A stretch of 64,000 bases of DNA from JALORV01 sp035498175 (GTDB lineage Bacteria; Pseudomonadota; Gammaproteobacteria; Burkholderiales; Burkholderiaceae_F), in assembly GCA_035498175.1 (NCBI GenBank), contig DATKAJ010000014.1:62001-126000 (forward strand). Reading direction: 5' to 3'. This document shows, one piece after another, positions 25,506 to 36,865 of the stretch. The notes below the pieces were generated by a model. The model made no database searches and was not told the DNA's origin. It worked only from the letters and a program-made list of their open reading frames with translations. Positions within the stretch are counted from its first letter, which is position 1, and each line of letters starts with the position of its first letter. The position numbers and the translations under genes were made by a program.

Positions 25506-27281
25506 TTAAAACGTCCGCTTCTTCGGCTCGAACATCGGCACGCTCAGAGGCTTCGTGCGGACCGGCTTGTAGTCGAGCCGGTTGCCGTCAGAGTAGAACA
25601 GCGTGTGCTTCATCCAGTTCGCGTCGTCCCGCTCCGGAAAATCGTCGCGCGCGTGCGCCCCGCGGCTCTCGCTGCGGGCTGCAGCCGACACGATCGTGGC
25701 CTTCGCCGTCTCCGCCAGGTTATCGAGCTCCAGTGCCTCGATGCGCGCGGTATTGAAGACCTTCGACTTGTCGGCCATGGCCACGTGCCTTGCGCGCTCG
25801 GCGAGCTCGTTGATCCTGGCGACGCCTTCGTCGAGCAGCCGGCCGGTACGGAACACGCCGCAGTGCGACTGCATCGCCCTGCGGATCGCGTTGGCGACGT
25901 CCTGCACGCGCTCGCCTTCGTTGCGCGCGTCGAGTGCCGCGACGCGCGCCGCGGTGACATCGCCCGCGTCGGCCGGCAGCGCGCGATGCTCCTGCGCCCG
26001 CAGGTTGCGCGCCACGATGTGATTGCCAGCCGCGCGTCCGAAAACCACCAGGTCGAGCAGCGAGTTGGTACCGAGGCGATTCGCGCCGTGGACCGACACG
26101 CACGCGCATTCTCCGATCGCGTACAGCCCGGGCACGACGGCGTTCGGATCGCCACCCTTCGGCGCGACAACCTCGCCGTGGTAATTGGTCGGTATGCCGC
26201 CCATCTGGTAGTGGATGGTCGGCACCACGGGGATCGGTTCCTTGATCGGATCGACGTTGGCGAACTTGATCGCGATCTCGCGGATCGACGGCAGCCGCTT
26301 CATAATGGTCTCGGCGCCGAGGTGATCCAGCTTCAGTAGCACGTAGTCCTTGTGCGGACCGCAGCCGCGGCCTTCCTTGATCTCCTGGTCCATGCTGCGC
26401 GAGACGAAGTCGCGCGGTGCCAGATCCTTCAGCGTCGGCGCGTAGCGCTCCATGAAGCGCTCGCCGTTCGAGTTCAACAGGATCCCGCCCTCGCCGCGCA
26501 CGCCTTCAGTGATCAGCACGCCCGCATTCGCGACGCCGGTCGGGTGGAACTGCCAGAACTCCATGTCCTCGAGCGGCAGCCCGGCCCGCGCCACCATGCC
26601 GAGGCCGTCGCCGGTATTGATGTAGGCGTTGGTCGACGCGTCGAAGATGCGCCCGGCCCCTCCGGTCGCGAGCACCGTGACCTTCGCCTCGAAGATCATC
26701 AGCTCGCCGGTTTCCATCTCGAGCCCGACGACGCCAACCACCGCGCCCTCGGCATCGCGAACGAGATCCAGCGCCATCCACTCGACGAAGAACTGCGTGC
26801 GTTCGCGCACGTTGCGCTGGTACAGCGTGTGCAGCAGCGCGTGGCCCGTGCGGTCCGCCGCGGCGCACGCCCGCGGCACGGGCTTCTCTCCAAAGTTGGC
26901 CGAGTGGCCGCCGAATGGACGCTGGTAGATCGTGCCGTCCGGATTACGGTCGAACGGCATCCCGAAGTGCTCGAGTTCGTAGACGACCTTCGACGCCTCG
27001 CGGCACATGAACTCGATCGCGTCCTGGTCGCCGAGATAGTCCGAACCCTTGACCGTGTCGAACATGTGCCACAGCCAGTTGTCCTCGGTCATGTTGCCGA
27101 GCGACGCGCCGATGCCGCCCTGTGCTGCCACCGTGTGCGAGCGCGTCGGGAACACTTTCGACAGCACCGCGACGTTGAGACCCGCCTGCGCGAGCTGCAG
27201 CGAACAGCGCATGCCGGCACCGCCGGCGCCGACGATCACCGCATCAAAACGGCGCCGTGCCAACCTGGTTGCAGACGCCAT
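25506..27281 (-). CDS. sdhA: Succinate dehydrogenase flavoprotein subunit
   Basis: A 591-residue flavoprotein oxidising succinate to fumarate. FAD motif GAGGAG is at 18-23 and the covalent flavin histidine is His49 in RSHTVAAQGG. Substrate-site blocks include FWQFHPTGVANAGVL, SRSMDQEIKEGRG and HYQMGGIPTNYHGEV, and the C-terminal domain begins around 450 with the usual ESRGAHARDDFPERDD. Length is standard. It follows sdhD by three bases. Nothing unusual in the coding sequence. Confidence 0.97.
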   Translation of the reverse strand: MASATRLARRRFDAVIVGAGGAGMRCSLQLAQAGLNVAVLSKVFPTRSHTVAAQGGIGASLGNMTEDNWLWHMFDTVKGSDYLGDQDAIEFMCREASKVVYELEHFGMPFDRNPDGTIYQRPFGGHSANFGEKPVPRACAAADRTGHALLHTLYQRNVRERTQFFVEWMALDLVRDAEGAVVGVVGLEMETGELMIFEAKVTVLATGGAGRIFDASTNAYINTGDGLGMVARAGLPLEDMEFWQFHPTGVANAGVLITEGVRGEGGILLNSNGERFMERYAPTLKDLAPRDFVSRSMDQEIKEGRGCGPHKDYVLLKLDHLGAETIMKRLPSIREIAIKFANVDPIKEPIPVVPTIHYQMGGIPTNYHGEVVAPKGGDPNAVVPGLYAIGECACVSVHGANRLGTNSLLDLVVFGRAAGNHIVARNLRAQEHRALPADAGDVTAARVAALDARNEGERVQDVANAIRRAMQSHCGVFRTGRLLDEGVARINELAERARHVAMADKSKVFNTARIEALELDNLAETAKATIVSAAARSESRGAHARDDFPERDDANWMKHTLFYSDGNRLDYKPVRTKPLSVPMFEPKKRTF

Positions 27282-27284
27282 CGG

Positions 27285-27662
27285 TCACACTCTCCAGAGA
27301 ATCTGCACGGACCACACCGCGCAGAACACGAGCCACAGCACGGTCAGGGTCTGCAGCGACAGCCGCACCCAGGTGGGCTTGATGTAGTCCATCCAGATGT
27401 CGCGCACGCCGATCCACGCGTGATAAAACAGCGCCAGCAGCGCGACCAGCGTGGTGATCTTCATCGGCAGCGACACGAACATGCCGGCCCAGCCGTCGTA
27501 ACCCAGCGCACCGCCGAAGAAGAGGCGCAGCAGCAGGAACAGCAAGAACACCGTCAGCACGACGGCAGTCAGCCGCTGCAGCAGGAAATTGCCGACGCCG
27601 TAATGTGCGCCGACGACGAGACGCTTCGATCCGATCCCTGCGGTATCCGGGGCGCTGGCCAT
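27285..27662 (-). CDS. sdhD: Succinate dehydrogenase membrane anchor subunit
   Basis: A 125-residue anchor protein with three predicted membrane helices: one around 28-48 (LTAVVLTVFLLFLLLRLFFG), one around 65-85 containing FYHAWIGVRDIWMDYIKP (candidate heme histidine), and one at the C-terminus. RLVVGAHYGVGNFLLQRLTAV near the start is typical of proteobacterial SdhD. The ATG at 27662 overlaps the sdhC stop by one base, which fixes the start. It forms the quinone and heme b site together with SdhC. Confidence 0.93.
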   Translation of the reverse strand: MASAPDTAGIGSKRLVVGAHYGVGNFLLQRLTAVVLTVFLLFLLLRLFFGGALGYDGWAGMFVSLPMKITTLVALLALFYHAWIGVRDIWMDYIKPTWVRLSLQTLTVLWLVFCAVWSVQILWRV

Positions 27663-28069
27663 CAGAAGACTCCGAAGATCTTGAGCGCCGCAATCAGAGT
27701 CAGCGGCAGGCTGATCCAGTAGACCGCAAGCGCGCTGGTGCGGGCGACCGGCTTGTCGAGGCCCACGTGCAGGTCGAGGATCAGGTAGCGCACGCCGGCG
27801 ACCAGGTGATGCAGGAATGCCCACGCAAGCCCGACCAGCACGATCCTGACAAAGAGGTTCGACGCTGCCACCGTGAGGCGCGCATAGCTGATTTCCGACG
27901 TCAGGCTCAGGTCGAAGAGCCACAACAGGAACGGCAGCAGCAGGAACAGCACGGCACCGCTCACCCGATGCATGATCGACACCATGCCCGGCGGCGGAAG
28001 CCTGTAATGAAGGATCTGCGAGACGTGGATGTTGCGGAATTCGGGACGGGATGCGGCGGGAGTGGGCAT
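27662..28069 (-). CDS. sdhC: Succinate dehydrogenase cytochrome b556 subunit
   Basis: A 135-residue anchor subunit. The N-terminal RPEFRNIHVSQILHYRLP followed by SIMHRVSG is the classic SdhC signature, and HHLVAGVRYLILD carries the heme-ligand histidine. Three hydrophobic helices are visible. It is the first gene of the sdhCDAB-sdhE-gltA operon and begins 103 bases downstream of the GntR-family gene on the same strand, so it may be transcribed both from its own promoter and by read-through. Confidence 0.94.
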   Translation of the reverse strand: MPTPAASRPEFRNIHVSQILHYRLPPPGMVSIMHRVSGAVLFLLLPFLLWLFDLSLTSEISYARLTVAASNLFVRIVLVGLAWAFLHHLVAGVRYLILDLHVGLDKPVARTSALAVYWISLPLTLIAALKIFGVF

Positions 28070-28119
28070 GATGTTGTGGAGACTCTTGTACCGGGCTGTC
28101 GATCCCGAGGTGGCTCGTT

Positions 28120-28148
28120 ATTCTGAACGAATTGACGTGGCCGACCAA
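28120..28148 (-). promoter_or_regulatory. Candidate sigma70 promoter for sdhC
   Basis: On the minus strand TTGGTC and CAGAAT are separated by 17 bases, ending about 50 bases upstream of the sdhC start. The match to consensus is partial, so this is only a candidate; it lies in the gap between the GntR gene and sdhC. Confidence 0.3.
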
Positions 28149-28172
28149 ATCCACGCACCCGGGCGAACGCGC

Positions 28173-28970
28173 CTAGGAGAGCGTGTTGCGATAGTGGTAG
28201 TGCTCGGTGACGTACAGGCCGCGCCGCACCTCCACCGGCCGGTCGCCGTACGAATAGGACACGCGCTCCACGAGCAGCAGCGGTGAGCGCTCGGCGACGC
28301 CCAGCAGCTGCGCCGTCTGGCGTTCCGCACAGACTGCGCGCAGTTCCTCCTTGGCCCGGATCATGCGCGTGCCGAACTCTGTCTCGAAGAGCCCATAGAG
28401 CGGGCCCTTGTATTCGGCGAGACGCTCGGAGGTCAGCCCCTTGAACACCGTCCCGGGCAGCCAGATGTCCTCGAGGACGATCGGGTCTCCGCCGAAGCTC
28501 AGAAGGCGCCTGAGGTAGACCACGGCGTCCCCGGTGCGCAGCTCGAGCTGCCGGGCGATCTCGGCCGGGGCGCGAAGGCGGCGGCATTCGAGGAAGCTGC
28601 TGTGCGGTGGCGCGGATTCGCCGGCGTCCGGCACGACGCGCAGGAACCGGAATTGCGCGCGCGGCTCATGATGCGTCGCTACGAACGTTCCCTTGCCTTG
28701 GCGCCGGACCAGCAGGTTCTCCGCGGCCAGTTCGTCGACTGCCTTGCGGACCGTGCCTTGGCTCACCTGGAAGCGGTTCGCGAGCTCGATCTCGCTCGGA
28801 ATCAGCTCGCCCGGCTTCCATTCGCCCTGGTCCAGGCTCTTGACCAGCAAGTCCTTGATCTGCCTGTACAGCGGCGAGAACACAGCGGGACGCGAAGCGC
28901 GCGCCGGGGCATCGGCGGGGGTATCGGCAGGGGCCATCTGGCGCGAAAGCATAGCGGAAAGCAGAGACAC
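28173..28970 (-). CDS. GntR family regulator, HutC subfamily (UTRA domain)
   Basis: A 265-residue regulator. The winged helix-turn-helix is about 40-100 (IPSEIELANRFQVSQGTVRK, then RRQGKGTFVATH), followed by a UTRA effector domain to about 260 (DAVVYLRRLLSFGGDPIVLE, AERSPLLLVERVSYSYGDRP). The first 30 residues are an Ala/Pro-rich extension. It lies between the sdh operon and mdh, and a strong palindrome starts nine bases upstream of its ATG, so autoregulation is likely. Control of sdh, gltA or mdh in response to a TCA-related effector is plausible from position but not demonstrated. Confidence 0.9.
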   Translation of the reverse strand: MSLLSAMLSRQMAPADTPADAPARASRPAVFSPLYRQIKDLLVKSLDQGEWKPGELIPSEIELANRFQVSQGTVRKAVDELAAENLLVRRQGKGTFVATHHEPRAQFRFLRVVPDAGESAPPHSSFLECRRLRAPAEIARQLELRTGDAVVYLRRLLSFGGDPIVLEDIWLPGTVFKGLTSERLAEYKGPLYGLFETEFGTRMIRAKEELRAVCAERQTAQLLGVAERSPLLLVERVSYSYGDRPVEVRRGLYVTEHYHYRNTLS

Positions 28971-29349
28971 GTGGATTAAATCTTATGTCTTATATAAGAT
29001 TACATATTCGACCACTCTCCCCGACCAAGCCCAGGCTCCCCCGCCCCAGCTTTTCGGCTGTCCTCAAGCCACACGCACCCAGGAGATCGCGGATGCGACG
29101 CACCCTTCCCTGCCTGCTGCCAGCGTTGCGACTGCGCGCTGGCTCGACCCCGGATGCGCGCCCATCAGCACGCCCACGCGCCATCGCGCGGTCCGGGCTA
29201 TGTCAAGGCGCGCGACGAGAGCCGGCAGTACACTCGACCGGCTCTACAGCCGGATTCCATCGGCGGACCGCAATGCCGATTATTCGACCGCTGCAGCGCT
29301 GTCCGCGCCTGAATAACTCCACACACATCGACCCCAGGAGGCCATTCCG
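28971..29349. other. Divergent GntR-mdh intergenic region
   Basis: A 379-base gap without a gene. It contains the AT-rich palindrome at 28979-29001 near the GntR start, and a TACACT hexamer at 29229-29234 that could be a -10 element for mdh, although no good -35 is spaced to it. Purine-rich CAGGAGG just before the mdh ATG is its ribosome-binding site. Nothing else was recognised. Confidence 0.6.
28979..29001. promoter_or_regulatory. AT-rich palindromic operator, probably for the GntR regulator
   Basis: AATCTTAT (28979-28986) and ATAAGATT (28994-29001) are perfect reverse complements, and nested inside the right half is the perfect palindrome TCTTATATAAGA (28988-28999). Such an AT-rich island is striking in GC-rich DNA and sits directly in front of the GntR gene, overlapping its probable promoter. 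GntR-family regulators normally bind short palindromes upstream of their own gene, so this is the most likely operator. Confidence 0.7.
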
Positions 29350-30336
29350 ATGAGCAAAGCACCCGTACGCGTCGCCGTGACCGGCGCTGCCGGACAGATC
29401 GGCTATTCGCTGCTTTTCCGTATCGCCTCGGGCGAAATGCTGGGCAAGGACCAGCCGGTCATCCTGCAGCTGCTCGAGATCCCCGACGAGAAGGCGCAGA
29501 AGGCGCTCAAGGGCGTGATGATGGAACTCGACGACTGCGCGTTCCCCTTGCTCGCAAGCATGGAAGCGCACAGCGATCCCGCTGCTGCGTTCAAGGACAC
29601 CGAGATCGCGCTACTCGTCGGCGCGCGTCCGCGCGGCCCGGGCATGGAGCGGAAGGACCTGCTGGCCGCCAATGCGCAGATTTTCACTGCACAGGGCAAG
29701 GCGCTCGACAAGGCTGCCAACCGTAACGTCAAGGTGCTCGTCGTCGGCAACCCCGCCAACACCAACGCATATATCGCGATGAAGTCGGCGCCGTCGCTGC
29801 CCAAGGGCAACTTCACGGCGATGATGCGGCTCGACCACAACCGTGCGCTGTCGCAGCTCGCCGCCAAGACCGGCAAGCCCGTAGCGTCGATCGAGAAGCT
29901 CGTCGTCTGGGGCAACCACTCGCCGACGATGTACCCGGACATCCGTTTCGCCACGATCGGCGGCCAGCCGGCGGCGCCGATGATCGATCCGGCGTGGTAC
30001 CGGGACACCTACATACCTACCGTCGGCAAGCGCGGCGCTGCGATCATCGAGGCGCGTGGGCTGTCGTCAGCAGCTTCGGCGGCCAACGCGGCGATCGACC
30101 ATATCCGCGACTGGGTGCTCGGCACCAACGGCCGCTGGGTCACGATGGGCGTGCCTTCGGATGGCGGCTACGGCGTGCCTGCCGAGGTCATCTACGGTGT
30201 GCCGTGCACCTGTGCTGGCGGCAAGTACGAAGTCATCCAGGGTCTCGCGGTCGACGAATTCTCCAAAGGCAAGATGGACAACACGCTGAAGGAACTGCTC
30301 GAGGAGCGCGACGGCGTGAAGCACCTGCTCGGCTGA
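29350..30336 (+). CDS. mdh: Malate dehydrogenase, NAD-dependent
   Basis: A 328-residue malate dehydrogenase of the longer type found in betaproteobacteria. NAD-binding VTGAAGQIGYSLLFRIASGE is at the N-terminus; the mobile loop with substrate arginines is GARPRGPGMERKDLLAANA, and LDHNRALSQLA and VWGNHSPTMYPD supply the catalytic Asp and His. It interconverts malate and oxaloacetate. Ribosome-binding sequence CAGGAGG lies about eight bases before the ATG. It is divergent from the GntR gene and followed by prpC after a 98-base gap. Confidence 0.96.
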   Translation: MSKAPVRVAVTGAAGQIGYSLLFRIASGEMLGKDQPVILQLLEIPDEKAQKALKGVMMELDDCAFPLLASMEAHSDPAAAFKDTEIALLVGARPRGPGMERKDLLAANAQIFTAQGKALDKAANRNVKVLVVGNPANTNAYIAMKSAPSLPKGNFTAMMRLDHNRALSQLAAKTGKPVASIEKLVVWGNHSPTMYPDIRFATIGGQPAAPMIDPAWYRDTYIPTVGKRGAAIIEARGLSSAASAANAAIDHIRDWVLGTNGRWVTMGVPSDGGYGVPAEVIYGVPCTCAGGKYEVIQGLAVDEFSKGKMDNTLKELLEERDGVKHLLG

Positions 30337-30434
30337 CCACCGACCTACGCAACGAAACGAGGCACGTTCTTGGGCACGAACGCGGGCGCCGGGATTCATG
30401 AGGCGCTGCAGGACGAGCAGCCGCTGCCAGCACC

Positions 30435-31598
30435 ATGAGTGAAGTCAGGGACACGCCCGCAGTGGCACCTAAGGCAAAGAAGTCGGTCGCCCTGTCGGGC
30501 GTTGTCGCCGGCAATACGGCGCTGAGCACGGTGGGCCGCTCGGGCAACGATCTCCGCTACCGTGGCTACGACATCCTCGACCTCGCCAACGCGTGCGAGT
30601 TCGAGGAGGTCGCCCATTTGCTGGTGCATGGCAGCCTGCCCAACCGCAGCGAACTCGCCGCGTACAAGGCCAGGCTCGTTTCGATGCGCGGACTGCCGAG
30701 CAGCGTGAAGGCCGCGCTTGAATGCCTGCCGGCGTCGAGCCACCCGATGGACGTGCTGCGGACCGGCGTTTCCGCACTCGGCTGCGTGCTGCCGGAGAGG
30801 GACGACCACAACATCCCGGGCGCGAAGGCCATCGCGGACCGCCTGATGGCCTCGCTCGCGTCGATGCTGCTCTACTGGTACCACTTCAGCACCAACGGCC
30901 GCCGCATCGACGTGGAGACCGACGACGACACCATCGGCGGCCACTTCCTGCACCTGCTGCATGGCCGCTCCCCGAGTGAACTGCGGCTGAGGGCGATGCA
31001 CACGTCGCTGATCCTCTACGCCGAGCACGAGTTCAACGCGTCGACGTTCACCGCACGGGTCATCGCGGGGACGGGAACCGACTTCCATTCGGCCATCACC
31101 GGCGCGATCGGAGCGCTTCATGGCTCGAAGCACGGCGGCGCCAACGAAGTCGCCTCCGAGATCCAGAAGCGCTACGAAACGCCGGCCGAGGCCGAGAGCG
31201 ACATCCGCCGCCGTCTCAAGGCGAACGAGGTGATCATCGGCTTCGGCCACCCGGTCTATGCCGTTTCGGATCCGCGCAACAGGGTCATCAAGGAAGTCGC
31301 TCGCCGGCTGGCGGCCGACTCCTGCAACGCAAAAGTGTTCAGCATCGCCGAGCGCCTCGAGCACGTCATGCGGGATGCCAGGGGGATGTTCCCGAACGTC
31401 GACTGGTTCAGCGCCGTGGCCTATCACCTGATGGGCGTGCCGACCGCGATGTTCACACCGCTCTTCGTGATCGCGCGCACCAGCGGCTGGAGCGCGCACA
31501 TCATCGAGCAGCGTCTCGATGACAGGATCATTCGCCCGGGCGCCAATTACGTCGGGCCAGAAAACGTGAAGTTCGTGCCGCTGGCAAAAAGGGACTGA
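30435..31598 (+). CDS. prpC: 2-Methylcitrate synthase
   Basis: A 387-residue citrate synthase superfamily member of the short, PrpC-like type. It lacks the N-terminal beta domain of gltA. Active-site blocks are LYAEHEFNASTFTAR, LHGSKHGGANEVA and IIGFGHPVYAVSDPR, and LPASSHPMDVLRTGVS matches PrpC proteins. It condenses propionyl-CoA with oxaloacetate in the methylcitrate cycle. It overlaps the next gene by one base, and prpD and acnA follow, which supports the assignment; a second true citrate synthase remains a less likely alternative. Confidence 0.88.
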   Translation: MSEVRDTPAVAPKAKKSVALSGVVAGNTALSTVGRSGNDLRYRGYDILDLANACEFEEVAHLLVHGSLPNRSELAAYKARLVSMRGLPSSVKAALECLPASSHPMDVLRTGVSALGCVLPERDDHNIPGAKAIADRLMASLASMLLYWYHFSTNGRRIDVETDDDTIGGHFLHLLHGRSPSELRLRAMHTSLILYAEHEFNASTFTARVIAGTGTDFHSAITGAIGALHGSKHGGANEVASEIQKRYETPAEAESDIRRRLKANEVIIGFGHPVYAVSDPRNRVIKEVARRLAADSCNAKVFSIAERLEHVMRDARGMFPNVDWFSAVAYHLMGVPTAMFTPLFVIARTSGWSAHIIEQRLDDRIIRPGANYVGPENVKFVPLAKRD

Positions 31599-32080
31599 TG
31601 GCTGAGGCGACACTGCAGGGGCTGATCGCGCGCCGCGCACAGCGCGGCGACCTGCCGCGACTGCTCGAGCTGCTCGCCGACGACGAGCTCGGCAAGAACC
31701 GCGAGGGCGTCGGCAGCGAAGACCCGGCCTACATCCGCGCCTTCGACGCGATCGACCGCGACCCGAACCAGATGCTGCTGGTGGCCGAGCTCGACGGGCG
31801 GGTGGTCGGCATGCTGCAGGTCACCTACAGCCCAGGTCTGAGCCGGGGCGGGGCCTGGCGCGCCAACATCGAGGGGGTTCGGGTCGATAGCAGCGTGCGT
31901 GGACGCGGCATCGGCGGATGGCTGATGTCACGCGCGCTCGACAATGCACGCAAGCGCGGCTGTCGCCTTGCGCAGCTCACCAGCGACAAGCGCCGGGAGC
32001 GCGCACACAGCTTCTACGCGCGACTGGGCTTCGTCGAGTCGCACCTGGGCTACAAGCGACTGCTCGAGGACGCCGAATGA
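31598..32080 (+). CDS. GNAT family N-acetyltransferase
   Basis: A 160-residue GNAT protein. The acetyl-CoA binding loop is VDSSVRGRGIGGWLMSRAL, followed by the usual LTSDKRRERAHSFYARLGF. Its substrate cannot be predicted. It is locked between prpC and prpD by one- and four-base overlaps, so it is translated together with methylcitrate-cycle enzymes. Lysine acetylation or small-molecule acetylation related to propionyl-CoA metabolism is conceivable but only by context. Confidence 0.87.
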   Translation: MAEATLQGLIARRAQRGDLPRLLELLADDELGKNREGVGSEDPAYIRAFDAIDRDPNQMLLVAELDGRVVGMLQVTYSPGLSRGGAWRANIEGVRVDSSVRGRGIGGWLMSRALDNARKRGCRLAQLTSDKRRERAHSFYARLGFVESHLGYKRLLEDAE

Positions 32081-33591
32081 CGCCCGCAGCCGCGGCGTCT
32101 CCGGCCCGACCCCGACACTCAAAGATGCAACGTCGTACGACCAGGCGCCCGATCACCAAGGCCCGGCCCCGTCCGGACAAGGTGCTGGTGGACATCGCCG
32201 ACTACGTTCTCAAGTACAAGGTGAGGAGCAAGGAAGCGATCGACACGGCGCGCTACTGCCTGATGGACACGCTCGGCTGCGGCTTCGAAGCGCTGGAATA
32301 CCCGGCCTGCACAAAGATGCTCGGACCGGTCGTGCCGGGCACCGTCGTACCGAACGGCGCGCGGGTGCCCGGCACGCGGTTCCAGCTGGACCCGGTCAAG
32401 GCGGCGTTCGACATCGGCGCGATGATCCGCTGGCTCGACTTCAACGACACGTGGCTGGCGGCCGAATGGGGCCATCCGTCGGACAATCTGGGCGGCATCC
32501 TCGCAACCGCCGACTGGCTCTCGCGCACCGCAGTCGCCGCCGGCAGGAAGCCGCTTACGGTCGCGGAGGTACTGGTCGCCCTGGTCAAAGCGCACGAGAT
32601 CCAGGGCTGCATCGCGCTCGAAAACGCGTTCAACGAGGTCGGTCTGGACCACGTTGTCCTGGTGAAGATCGCCAGCACGGCGGTGGTCGCGGGAATGCTG
32701 GGCCTCGGGCGCGACGGGATCATCAACGCGCTGTCGCACGCGTGGGCGGACGGCCAGCCACTGCGCGTCTATCGCCAGGCTCCGAATACCGGTTCGCGCA
32801 AGAGCTGGGCCGCGGGTGACGCGACGTCACGCGCGGTGCGGCTGGCGCTGATTGCGAAGAGCGGCGAGATGGGGTACCCGTCCGTGCTGACGGCGAAGAC
32901 TTGGGGCTTCTACGACGTTCTGTTCAGGGGCCGTCGCTTCCGGTTCCAGCGACCCTACGGCAGCTACGTCATGGAAAACGTGCTGTTCAAGATCTCCTAC
33001 CCCGCAGAATTCCACGCGCAGACCGCGGTCGAGGCCGCGATGGCGATTCACGGCGAGATGAAGACGCTCGGCCGGACCGATCGGGACGTGCGCAAGATCA
33101 CGATCCGCACCCACGACGCCTGCGTCCGCATCATCGACAAGAAGGGCCCGCTCGCGAACCCGGCGGACCGGGATCACTGCCTGCAGTACATGGTCGCCGT
33201 GCCCATCATCTTCGGCCGGCTCACCGCGGCGGATTACGAGGACGACTTCGCGGCCGATCCGCGCATCGATGCACTGCGCAAGAAGATCGTGTGCCGGGAA
33301 GACCGGCAGTTCACCAAGGATTACCACGACCCCGAAATACGCTCGATTGCCAACGCGCTGACCGTAGAATTCACCGACGGCAGGAAGCTCAAGGAAGTGG
33401 CCGTCGATTTCCCGATCGGTCACAGGCACCGGCGCAGGGAAGGAATGCCGGTGCTGGTGGAGAAGTGCAAGGCCAACCTGGCACGCGTGTTCCCGGCCAA
33501 ACAGGCCGCGTCGATCCTCGATCTCTGCCTGGACGCCAGGCGGCTCGGCGCCACGCCCGTCAACGAATTCGTCGACCTGATGATCATCTAG
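32077..33591 (+). CDS. prpD: 2-Methylcitrate dehydratase
   Basis: A 504-residue MmgE/PrpD family protein. The ATG at 32077 overlaps the stop of the GNAT gene (ATGA); an internal ATG at 32125 is an alternative that would remove a basic, Ala/Pro-rich leader. Characteristic blocks include MIRWLDFNDTWLAAEWGHPS, LVKAHEIQGCIALEN, ISYPAEFHAQTAVEAA and FPIGHRHRRREG. It dehydrates 2-methylcitrate in propionate catabolism. No methylisocitrate lyase gene (prpB) is in the window. Confidence 0.9.
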   Translation: MTPAAAASPARPRHSKMQRRTTRRPITKARPRPDKVLVDIADYVLKYKVRSKEAIDTARYCLMDTLGCGFEALEYPACTKMLGPVVPGTVVPNGARVPGTRFQLDPVKAAFDIGAMIRWLDFNDTWLAAEWGHPSDNLGGILATADWLSRTAVAAGRKPLTVAEVLVALVKAHEIQGCIALENAFNEVGLDHVVLVKIASTAVVAGMLGLGRDGIINALSHAWADGQPLRVYRQAPNTGSRKSWAAGDATSRAVRLALIAKSGEMGYPSVLTAKTWGFYDVLFRGRRFRFQRPYGSYVMENVLFKISYPAEFHAQTAVEAAMAIHGEMKTLGRTDRDVRKITIRTHDACVRIIDKKGPLANPADRDHCLQYMVAVPIIFGRLTAADYEDDFAADPRIDALRKKIVCREDRQFTKDYHDPEIRSIANALTVEFTDGRKLKEVAVDFPIGHRHRRREGMPVLVEKCKANLARVFPAKQAASILDLCLDARRLGATPVNEFVDLMII

Positions 33592-33617
33592 CTGCCAACC
33601 GACTCCGAGGCACTCCC

Positions 33618-36421
<2,804 letters not shown>

Positions 36422-36437
<16 letters not shown>

Positions 36438-36546
36438 GAACCGGCAGGATGCCTGCTCGATGGGAGCGCCGCGCGGCCGCGCGGCGTGGTTCTCAGGCGG
36501 CTGTTCACCGCCTGAGAACGGGCAGCATGCCTGCTAGGTAAAGCGC
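36422..36546. repeat. REP-like nested palindromes at the acnA 3' end
   Basis: Two imperfect direct copies of about 46 bases (36422-36469 and 36500-36546) share a core that differs at 2 of 26 positions (36432-36457 and 36510-36535). Between them lie a perfect 20-base palindrome CGCCGCGCGG/CCGCGCGGCG (36467-36486) and GGTTCTCAGGCGG, which can pair with either copy. GTTCTCAGGCGG-CTGTTCA-CCGCCTGAGAAC (36489-36519) is a perfect 12-base-pair hairpin. The acnA stop codon lies in copy 1. It could end transcription, protect acnA mRNA, or be a REP/BIME-type repeat found elsewhere in the genome. Confidence 0.8.
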
Positions 36547-36614
36547 CGCCGCTTGCCCTCTGGCTGCGGGCCTGCACGCCGTAGGTCGACCGACAACCAC
36601 TCCACTCGAATTCG

Positions 36615-36752
36615 ATGCAAGAACCCCCTGCTTCCGAAGCACCCGCGATCGAAACCCGGCGCGATGCGCCAGGCAACTGGACCAGCGCCGTGCCGCTCGC
36701 GCTGCTCGCGCTGCTCGCGTTGATGCTGCTGCACGCCTGCGTACCGTCCTGA
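36615..36752 (+). CDS. Small single-pass membrane protein (candidate)
   Basis: A 45-residue open frame, ATG 36615 to TGA 36752. Residues 1-22 are polar (MQEPPASEAPAIETRRDAPG), then about 20 hydrophobic residues (VPLALLALLALMLLHA) form one membrane helix, and the protein ends CVPS. The hydrophobic core is encoded by a short GCGCTGCTC-type repeat. No strong ribosome-binding site precedes it. It lies between the REP-like repeats and the mla operon. The polar-then-hydrophobic layout looks protein-like, but it could be chance; the family is unknown. Confidence 0.45.
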   Translation: MQEPPASEAPAIETRRDAPGNWTSAVPLALLALLALMLLHACVPS

Positions 36753-36865
36753 CGCGGGTCCGTCGTGGCTGCCCCGCGGCAGCGTGTGCTAGCCTGCCCT
36801 GCACGATTCCGGGCTGACTGATCGCGCCGGAATCGACTCACGTTTGCGAGCCGCCGCTTCGACGC

